In this document: positions 62,601 through 64,000 of the stretch, piece after piece
Position numbering within the stretch: position 1 is the first letter of the stretch
How the letters are laid out: the number at the start of each line of letters is the position of its first letter
Origin: Antedon mediterranea
Lineage: Eukaryota; Echinodermata; Crinoidea; Comatulida; Antedonidae
DNA: 64,000 nt
Assembly (NCBI RefSeq): GCF_964355755.1
Contig: NC_092671.1
Location: 1,247,001-1,311,000 of the forward strand
Direction: 5' to 3'
The notes under the pieces: generated by a model
Database searches by the model: none
What the model was told of the DNA's origin: nothing
Seen by the model: the letters and a program-made list of their open reading frames with translations, nothing else
Program-made: the position numbers and the translations under genes

Positions 62601-64000
62601 ACTGTTTACTACCTTGATTCTTATCTCCCTAAATTACTAATCACGTTGCTAAAATTACAAAAAAATATTTAGTAGGTACAGTACATTCACCTTTGAGCAG
62701 ACAATTAGAAAGGAAAATATTTAAAGAGATTTTGGACCACATCAAAGCAACGAAAGAATCCAAAGCAAATCTAGCACTTACATCAGTTGCTAGTTTGATA
62801 TGATTTGAACCAGACTAATTCTATACATGTGTCAACACAGGACAGCATAGCATTTTTTAAAAATTGAATATAGTATTAGTACAATAAACTTGAATCATAA
62901 TTCATATGAACATTAAATAATTTAAGATGTAAAACTGTATAATGATAGAAATTAATAAGCTAAAAAAAAGTTAATAATTTATGTTATCAATATTAGAGCT
63001 AAAATATCATAGAAAGATCACATGAAAATCATTGATGATGAGATAGTGGGCCTACTGTACCAGACATTTATATCTGATAATAATAAAATATTAGTCACCC
63101 TATTATACCAATATTTGGTTTATAAAACATTCATGTTGCATCGTAGGGCAATAACTGATTAGTTAGCTAATCTATGTTATCTTTTTCATGTTGTTTGATC
63201 ATTAATAATCAAGGTATGTAGTATCTAGAAAATGCTTTGCGGCAGACAGCCTCCCAAGATAAGTATTATCATTTCAAGAGGCTATTACCAATCAATACCA
63301 GCCACTCACAATATGTGTATAAATTTGTTAACCTTTCATTTTCCTATACAAGATATAGGTACAATGTTATAGTCAACTCTCCCAATACTGGACACTTTTG
63401 GGCTTGCCAAATATATCTTTTTTTCAGAAAGTCTGATATTCGGAATGTGTTTTTAATAAAAAGGAATTTGGGACCTTTTGGTCCCCAAGAAAAGTCTGGT
63501 ATTGGAGAGTTTTCTGGTTTTTAGAGAGTCTGGTATTGGGAGAGTTGACTGTATTAAATATGGGTAACACAAAATCTGAGTGCCAAACACAGCACAATTG
63601 AAGCTGTAGAAATCAAACTATTTTGGCTGGGATATTTAGGATTTGTTTTCTCACTCAAACCTGAACAACTGTAAAGTTGCAGCAGACATTTCAACCTCAA
63701 AGTAAAGTTGAACACTTCTTCTTATACAGAAAATACATTCAACAATATTACTAGATAGAGGGCTCACTTATTTAAAAAAGTTGCATTACAGAGGGCAGCA
63801 GACATCAATGTATATTTGTCAGAAATACAAACTCAACCAGCTACAGTATTCTATTCTGTATTGTTTCTTTTGTAAAATAAGTAGAATTAAATATTGACTT
63901 ACATTGGTATGAACTTGAGACGTTAGATTACCAACTTTGTCTTGAGAACGTTCTAGCTCATGTTTCAGTCGGCGCATTTCAAACAAAGATCGTTCTTCAG
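20525..64000 (-). CDS. NAV: Neuron navigator (NAV / unc-53 / sickie family), C-terminal part
   Basis: Reading right to left, exons 63903-64000, 31318-31510, 30604-30734, 29434-29463, 28751-28888, 28017-28150, 27130-27280, 26341-26482, 25975-26019, 25702-25799, 24854-24949, 23920-24260, 23508-23618, 23090-23263, 22590-22905, 22266-22463 and 20525-20662 join in frame: about 843 residues, then TGA. NAV proteins are cytoskeleton-associated, plus-end-tracking AAA+ proteins involved in axon guidance and cell migration. Seen: coiled coils (1-96), a Ser-rich and Lys-rich linker (97-240), a second coiled coil (241-310), the P-loop GPSGTGKT (512-519) and the Walker-B-like VVILDN (576-581, Asn where many AAA+ proteins have Glu). 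The C-terminus matches vertebrate NAV1/NAV3 closely, for example in LETHSSSDVTIGPRLFL. Vertebrate NAVs have more than 1,800 residues, so the N-terminal portion lies beyond the right edge. Confidence 0.97.
20733..20950 (+). repeat. Interspersed repeat C, copy 3 (split)
   Basis: The left part (20733-20798: GGCCACAGCCACTAGTATGG, TTGACCACTTTTTGACAG) and the right part (about 20905-20945: CTTTATTTCTG) match the two ends of repeat C. About 110 unrelated bases separate them. It lies in the last NAV intron. Confidence 0.6.
21653..21658 (-). promoter_or_regulatory. Candidate poly(A) signal for the proximal NAV last exon
   Basis: AATAAA on the minus strand (TTTATT on +), 137 bases past the stop of the proximal terminal exon. 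Confidence 0.45.
21795..21863 (-). CDS. NAV: NAV alternative last exon (proximal)
   Basis: On the minus strand, the acceptor CCATTGCAACAG|TTA (AG at 21865-21864) opens a phase-0 frame of 22 codons, LSMIMHLQQASGYTSPPGTD then QV, and TAG at 21797-21795. It fits directly after DPL at the end of exon 22266-22463. Its start resembles that of the distal last exon (L-T-M-L-M-Q-L-Q-E-A-A-x-Y), while the remainder is unrelated. A poly(A) signal follows at 21653. I infer an alternative C-terminus ending the protein 23 residues sooner. Confidence 0.75.
   Translation of the reverse strand, partial: LSMIMHLQQASGYTSPPGTDQV
22266..22463 (-). CDS. NAV: NAV exon (post-AAA segment)
   Basis: Phase 0 at both ends, 66 codons. 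The acceptor is AACTATAG|TTG and the donor CCACTG|GTAGGT. It encodes LYGRKASWDDPSEWVVDSYP through SDVEGDPL, a segment conserved in NAV1/NAV3. The short polar middle (TGTKGSQGTQ) is the least conserved part. Confidence 0.95.
22590..22905 (-). CDS. NAV: NAV exon (C-terminal AAA+ subdomain)
   Basis: 316 bases. The acceptor GTTTACAG|GTGGGT completes Arg, and the donor CTACAG|GTAATT is phase 0. It encodes WVLCANHMEPVKGFLGRYLR, then KLVEN and LETHSSSDVTIGPRLFLSCP, nearly identical to vertebrate NAV3. GRYLRRK is a candidate sensor/arginine-rich segment of the AAA+ lid. Confidence 0.97.
23090..23263 (-). CDS. NAV: NAV exon (Walker B region)
   Basis: 174 bases, acceptor TTCTTTTTAG|T, donor CTTCAG|GTATTT, phase 2 in and out. 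It encodes DVAKVVILDNLHHVTSLSDV, the Walker-B strand with an LDNLHH ending, then YIIGTMSQ, the sensor-1-like strand. Confidence 0.96.
23508..23618 (-). CDS. NAV: NAV exon
   Basis: 111 bases, acceptor TTTTGTAG|A, donor TCAAA|GTAAGT, phase 2 in and out. It encodes IAVYNVDHKTSKELRQYLKN and LAEQC, matching the NAV segment between Walker A and Walker B. It has no ATG and is invisible to a start-codon ORF scan. Confidence 0.95.
23920..24260 (-). CDS. NAV: NAV exon (P-loop exon)
   Basis: 341 bases, acceptor TTTCTTTCAG|GAATAT, donor CAAAG|GTTAGG (a GTTAGG donor, non-consensus at +3 but phase-correct). It encodes LGLSTESIHSYIVGEI, LLPCGYLVG, ETLIPKP and the Walker A motif GPSGTGKTFLAQKLA. These are diagnostic NAV motifs. 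Confidence 0.98.
24854..24949 (-). CDS. NAV: NAV exon
   Basis: 96 bases, phase 0 at both ends, acceptor TTTTTTGCAG|GATACT, donor TTTAAG|GTAATT. It encodes STILIGTVGISTKTNWDSLD and VVRRIFK, equivalent to the I-G-S-I-G-V-S-G-K-T-K-W-D segment of NAV3. Confidence 0.96.
25702..25799 (-). CDS. NAV: NAV exon
   Basis: 98 bases, acceptor TCTATTTTAG|AT, donor TCAGAG|GTATAC. It enters in phase 1 (completing Asp) and leaves in phase 0. It encodes DILLDDSSGTTTNGQRITIA, matching the D-I-L-L-D-D start of the NAV3 segment. Confidence 0.94.
25975..26019 (-). CDS. NAV: NAV exon (45 bases, symmetric)
   Basis: Acceptor TTTTTTCAG|AT, donor GTCTAG|GTAATT, phase 1 at both ends, encoding DRQRFSFASDHSGSL. A symmetric 45-base exon in a Ser-rich linker could be skipped without breaking the frame. 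That is inference. Confidence 0.85.
   Translation of the reverse strand: MAKGLVLHQITVVV
26341..26482 (-). CDS. NAV: NAV exon (coiled-coil end and Ser-rich linker)
   Basis: 142 bases, acceptor TATTACAG|AATGAA, donor CATTAG|GTAAGA. Phase 0 in, phase 1 out. It encodes NEVTTLKQENDRLARQMQGR, then a run rich in Ser. The K-x-E-N-D-R-L motif is characteristic of NAV. Confidence 0.95.
26600..26751. mobile_element. Fold-back MITE family A copy inside a NAV intron
   Basis: The left arm GCTCAGTCTACACTATTAAA pairs with the right arm GTTTGATAGTGTAGACAGAG. The centre (CATATCACTACTACATTTGG) has a short duplication (ATCACTAC occurs twice) compared with the 17446 copy. Confidence 0.8.
27130..27280 (-). CDS. 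NAV: NAV exon (second coiled coil)
   Basis: 151 bases, acceptor AATTTGCAG|GATCTT completing Ala, donor CTACGA|GTAAGT in phase 0. It encodes ANETIDQLKKQLRERESKLT, then DVKLEALNSQHQ. The E-x-K-L-T-D-x-x-L-E-A-L-N-S heptads match the NAV coiled coil. Confidence 0.96.
28017..28150 (-). CDS. NAV: NAV exon (basic linker)
   Basis: 134 bases, acceptor GTCTTCCTCAG|ATTCGT, donor GCCAGC|GTAAGT. Phase 0 in, phase 2 out. It encodes IRSSFRSAFSRKKKTSG, equivalent to the L-R-S-S-F-x-x-A-F-x-x-K-K motif of vertebrate NAVs, then a Thr/Ser-rich stretch. Confidence 0.94.
28751..28888 (-). CDS. NAV: NAV exon, probable cassette (46 codons)
   Basis: 138 bases, acceptor TGTCTTCGTCAG|ACGACG, donor ACGGAG|GTTAAT (weak). 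It is phase 0 at both ends, so skipping it keeps the frame. It encodes TLPAKLPKDFSVHSGSESVT through KGLGQALTE, which I do not recognise from vertebrate NAVs. The open frame and base composition support coding. The weak donor suggests it may be optional. Confidence 0.7.
29434..29463 (-). CDS. NAV: NAV microexon candidate (10 codons)
   Basis: 30 bases, LQIPSPTGDK. The pyrimidine-rich acceptor CTTCATGCCTGCAG is followed by TTG, and the donor is GATAAG|GTAATT. Phase 0 at both ends. A second AG six bases in would give a 24-base form. It lies where vertebrate NAV3 also has a short variable insert between K-K-N-W and the L-R-S-S-F motif. Confidence 0.6.
29781..29858. repeat. 38-bp tandem duplication
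   Basis: Two copies of TATGTAGTAGTAACACTAGC followed by A(C/A)TACCAGATATGACATGAC, in a NAV intron. Confidence 0.85.
30604..30734 (-). CDS. NAV: NAV exon (Ser-rich / poly-Lys)
   Basis: 131 bases, acceptor CTGTTTTGCAG|CATCTT completing Thr, donor AATTGG|GTAAGC in phase 0. It encodes SRQHSSDSISSIGSLNSMSS, then six lysines and N-W. This is the K-R-Q-N-S-S-D-S-I-S-S...K-K-K-K-K-x-W signature of NAV proteins. Confidence 0.96.
31318..31510 (-). CDS. NAV: NAV exon (first coiled coil)
   Basis: 193 bases, acceptor ATATCTTTAG|GCGCAT in phase 0, donor ATTCAA|GTAAGT in phase 1. It encodes AHVVAAFEQSLSSMTNRLQK, then SELQELRSRIEHLK. It continues directly from TSQVHTN of the exon at 63903, as in vertebrate NAVs (S-Q-L-x-x-N-A-H-L-V-A-A-F). 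No obligatory exon is therefore missing from the 32.4-kb intron between them. Confidence 0.97.
31815..31935 (-). mobile_element. tRNA-derived SINE remnant
   Basis: On the minus strand, an A-box-like GTGGCTTGGTGGTTGAC is followed by a B-box-like TTGTTCAAATCCTACC at the usual spacing, then CATAATCCTGCCATAATCCT. The stems are decayed. It is not an intact tRNA gene. Confidence 0.55.
32364..33448. mobile_element. Non-autonomous PIF/Harbinger-like DNA transposon
   Basis: A 1,085-bp element with 41-bp perfect terminal inverted repeats beginning GGCCCTGTTCAGACCCATGG and ending in CGTTTTAGCGTAC. It is flanked by TTA at 32361-32363 and 33449-33451. A three-base TTA duplication with G-rich ends is typical of PIF/Harbinger. 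The ends hold extra GCGTACGACGCT-type subterminal repeats (for example 32505-32516). No transposase frame is present; the 89-codon minus ORF at 33211-33480 reads through the right end. Confidence 0.88.
33676..34070. repeat. Minisatellite, 37-42-bp unit, 10 copies
   Basis: Each unit reads ACCAGAAATAAAATTGTTCC, TTCTCTCGCT, then either GGAAAACC or a run of A. The length varies mainly in that A run. The two overlapping minus-strand ORFs (33700-33909 and 33740-34066) are repeat by-products. Confidence 0.92.
34071..35212. other. Intron sequence without recognised features
   Basis: AT-rich; nothing supported. Confidence 0.4.
35213..35278 (-). CDS. NAV: Candidate internal first exon of NAV (22 codons)
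   Basis: ATG at 35278 (minus strand) opens MDSRPILLFERFRGEETVNM, then H-E, ending at a GAG|GTAATG donor in phase 0. That fits the phase-0 acceptor of exon 31318-31510. It is short and unsupported by homology. The frame and donor are what favour it. Confidence 0.4.
35965..36100. repeat. G-rich ~70-bp imperfect tandem duplication
   Basis: Two units share AAGGGTGAAA(G/A)GACCATGG, TGGAGCATGG and GTGCGGGTGGGGTCATG. The + strand is strongly G-rich against the AT-rich surroundings, and ATGG motifs continue to about 36170. The minus ORF over it (35966-36190) is low-complexity. Confidence 0.75.
36180..37571. other. Intron sequence without recognised features
   Basis: No gene or repeat was recognised. 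Confidence 0.4.
37572..37610 (-). CDS. NAV: Candidate internal first exon of NAV (13 codons)
   Basis: ATG at 37610 (minus) reads MDLVSIKGREHDE and meets a GAG|GTAAAT donor in phase 0. About 600-670 bases upstream (38200-38290) is a GC-richer patch with a CCAATGGG/CCCATTGG box, which could be promoter sequence. It is very short, so it could be chance. Confidence 0.35.
37611..40405. other. Intron sequence, mostly featureless
   Basis: Only the GC-richer patch at 38200-38290 stands out. The 70-codon + ORF at 38047-38259 has no family features. Confidence 0.4.
40406..40810. repeat. Perfect 25-bp tandem array, 16 copies
   Basis: The unit is CACTTGGACATCCCTATTCA then GGGGA, repeated 16 times without a visible mismatch (40406-40805), plus a 5-base partial unit. 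Because 25 is not a multiple of 3 and the unit has no stop in any + frame, three overlapping long ORFs appear. They are not genes. Confidence 0.97.
41349..41390 (-). promoter_or_regulatory. NAV: Recursive-splice-like site (zero-length exon) in the 32-kb NAV intron
   Basis: On the minus strand, a (CT)n polypyrimidine tract (41361-41379) leads to CGTCTAACTTCAG|GTAAGG, an acceptor immediately followed by a donor at 41349/41348. This is the ratcheting-point pattern (pyrimidines, CAG|GTAAG) known from long introns of flies and vertebrate neuronal genes. Two weaker AG|GT juxtapositions lie upstream in the same orientation (near 41556 and 41579). Confidence 0.5.
41400..43990. other. Intron sequence without supported genes
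   Basis: ORFs at 41618-41891 (both strands) and 42533-43036 show no recognised motifs. A GC-richer patch at 41760-41820 is unexplained. Confidence 0.4.
44253..44277. repeat. Hairpin with 10-bp stem
   Basis: AAAATGCGAG, a short loop, then CTTCGCATTTT. Compare the hairpin at 45309-45345. Confidence 0.6.
44436..44812. repeat. 83-bp direct repeats flanking a 56-bp tandem pair
   Basis: AACATTCCAAATTATTTGGT through AGAATAAACATAAATAGTAT occurs at 44436-44518 and again at 44730-44812 with one visible mismatch. Between them, a unit starting TTACTGTGAGTGT(T/G)GG and ending ATACAAATAAAC occurs twice (about 44615-44730). The minus ORF 44216-44440 is not supported as a gene. Confidence 0.85.
45309..45345. 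repeat. Strong hairpin with 13-bp stem
   Basis: CTAGATGGTACGC, loop GAGCGAAGCGA, then GCGTGCCATCTAG. One G-T wobble; all other pairs match. It is unusually GC-rich for its surroundings and ends in CTAG. Confidence 0.75.
45440..45910. repeat. Higher-order tandem array of 44/47- and 33-bp subunits
   Basis: About 11 subunits. The long form is ACTACTAATGGACTATCTTR, AACTACCAATAGTA then CTACTATT. The short form lacks ACTACTAATGG and starts ACTATCTTGAAC. Long and short forms alternate in a recurring order, and the array is nearly stop-rich in all frames. Confidence 0.9.
45911..47852. other. Intron sequence without recognised features
   Basis: AT-rich; only shadow ORFs. Confidence 0.4.
47853..47968. 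repeat. 30-bp tandem repeat, 4 copies
   Basis: The unit is CTATGTAATTCTGTTTTGCA then TGGTGTTTCT. As the unit is a multiple of 3, the + frame gives an artificial hydrophobic repeat inside the 85-codon ORF at 47755-48012. I do not call it a gene. Confidence 0.93.
47969..51813. other. Intron sequence without recognised genes
   Basis: Simple repeats only: (AT)n at about 48610 and (GAT)n at 49025-49040. ORFs at 48453, 48858, 49336, 50966 and 51294 show no family features. Confidence 0.4.
51814..51867 (-). CDS. NAV: Candidate internal first exon of NAV (18 codons)
   Basis: ATG at 51867 (minus) reads MDSKDIDFSNLVLDDGTM and meets an ATG|GTGCGT donor in phase 0, compatible with exon 31318-31510. The acidic, low-AT peptide looks coding, but the donor is weaker than consensus. 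Without splicing the frame ends a few codons later. Confidence 0.4.
51868..55904. other. Intron sequence without recognised genes
   Basis: A weak tRNA-like remnant is at 53400-53460 (minus; TTGGTTCAAGTCTC as decayed B-box). Nothing else is supported. Confidence 0.4.
55905..56101. mobile_element. 197-bp inverted-repeat (MITE-like) element
   Basis: The left arm GTGAGGTAATTTCCCGATTG, ATCGTAACCAAAACGGTACT pairs with the right arm, whose reverse complement reads GTGAGGTAATTTCCTGATTG, ATAGTAATCAAAACGGTACT. The arms are about 45 bases with four mismatches and the centre is unrelated. The target duplication is unclear. Confidence 0.8.
56102..58285. other. Intron sequence without recognised features
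   Basis: AT-rich. The minus ORF at 56799-56987 has no recognised features. Confidence 0.4.
58286..58640 (-). mobile_element. 5'-truncated LINE: reverse transcriptase C-terminus and 3' end
   Basis: The minus frame from about 58640 to a TAG at 58436-58434 reads SHPLNSDIADCL, then RSGRLRPPWGSTERHRLSFL and PRGIRDYN, the standard C-terminal block of Rex/CR1-like LINE ORFs (S-G-R...P...R-T-x-R-x-x-x-S-F-x-P-x-x-I-x-x-Y-N). The 3' UTR contains CAATTTCCCAAGTTGGGATG followed by AATAAAGT (minus; about 58306-58311 on +) and a short CCTTGTATCCTTG tail. The ATG-initiated part further right (58640-58772) is unrelated intron sequence. Confidence 0.78.
58641..60207. other. Intron sequence with one tRNA-like remnant
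   Basis: Apart from the tRNA-derived segment at 59803-59862, nothing is recognised. Confidence 0.4.
59803..59862 (+). mobile_element. tRNA-like SINE head or tRNA pseudogene
   Basis: A-box GTGGTCTAATGGTAGAGC and B-box CTGGTTCAAATCTG are well preserved at normal spacing. The acceptor and anticodon stems do not pair properly, so it is not a functional tRNA. Confidence 0.55.
60208..60336 (-). CDS. NAV: Candidate internal first exon of NAV (43 codons)
   Basis: Tandem ATGs at 60336 and 60333 (minus) open a 43-codon frame, MMATRQRPYSVVGRMDPPSA, then RSEKVDRRKYRSCPYPISEE, ending at a consensus donor GAG|GTAAGT in phase 0. The segment is distinctly GC- and CpG-richer than the intron and Arg-rich. 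It would splice directly to AHVVAAF at 31510. An in-frame upstream ATG at 60381 could add 15 codons. No homology is recognised. The + strand ORF over the same DNA (60068-60499) is its shadow. Confidence 0.55.
60337..63369. other. Intron sequence without recognised features
   Basis: AT-rich; nothing supported. Confidence 0.4.
63370..63551. mobile_element. TA-flanked fold-back MITE, second copy
   Basis: The left arm TAGTCAACTCTCCCAATACT and right arm TGGTATTGGGAGAGTTGACT, with flanking TA at 63368-63369 and 63552-63553, match the element at 11472-11632. It lies 350 bases from the NAV exon at 63903. Confidence 0.75.
63903..64000 (-). CDS. NAV: NAV exon (coiled coil), cut by the window edge
   Basis: It runs past 64000. 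The minus frame reads EERSLFEMRRLKHELERSQD, then KVGNLTSQVHTN, and ends at an ACCAAT|GTAAGT donor in phase 0. The L-x-E-M/L-R-R-L-K-x-E-L...T-S-Q heptads are the NAV coiled coil that precedes A-H-x-V-A-A-F. The acceptor lies outside the window. Confidence 0.95.

Larger units (their letters stand above)
31511..63902 (-). other. NAV: NAV intron of 32.4 kb
   Basis: Both flanking exon ends are phase 0 and the flanking protein segments join without a gap. The intron carries four candidate internal first exons (60208-60336, 51814-51867, 37572-37610, 35213-35278), a recursive-splice-like site (41348/41349), a Harbinger-like element, a LINE 3' end, SINE remnants and several tandem arrays. Each is listed separately. 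Confidence 0.9.

Noticed and set aside
3000-64000. CRISPR array or prokaryotic operon
   Set aside because: Tandem arrays lack spacers, and the spliced genes and SINE/LINE content show that the DNA is animal.

Overview
The window is eukaryotic: AT-rich DNA with small exons, GT-AG introns and many dispersed repeats. Two protein genes can be supported, arranged tail to tail. The family content (a neuron navigator plus a cytosolic-type NEU sialidase), the non-LTR retrotransposon fragments and the tRNA-derived SINEs fit a bilaterian animal. A marine invertebrate deuterostome such as an echinoderm is my best guess; the species is not identified. Left part (1-15761, + strand): the last five exons of a GH33 sialidase of the NEU2/NEU3/NEU4 type, 7301-15761. 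The reading frame is consistent across all four introns and three Asp boxes are visible. The N-terminal exon carrying the RIP arginine was not found and probably lies left of the window. LINE fragments, a SINE with an inverted partner, a 61-bp minisatellite and several fold-back elements fill the rest. Right part (20525-64000, - strand): the C-terminal third of a neuron navigator (NAV/unc-53/sickie family) gene. There are 17 phase-compatible exons giving about 843 residues: coiled coils, a Ser/Lys/Arg-rich linker and the AAA+ ATPase with P-loop GPSGTGKT. The gene enters at the right edge and ends at 20525. The main points of interest are in the NAV gene. It has two alternative last exons (20525-20662 and 21795-21863) whose starts resemble each other. 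The coding end of the distal last exon recurs as degenerate tandem copies in its 3' UTR, the first of them in frame beyond the stop. Two in-frame cassette exons lie just after the Lys-rich block. A 32.4-kb intron (31511-63902) holds four candidate internal first exons, each beginning with ATG and ending in a phase-0 donor that fits the next exon, and a recursive-splice-like site (41348/41349). The same intron holds a Harbinger-like element with TTA target duplications, a perfect 25-bp x 16 tandem array, a 44/33-bp higher-order array, a LINE 3' end and several other repeats. All identifications come from reading the sequence and from remembered family features; no search was run.
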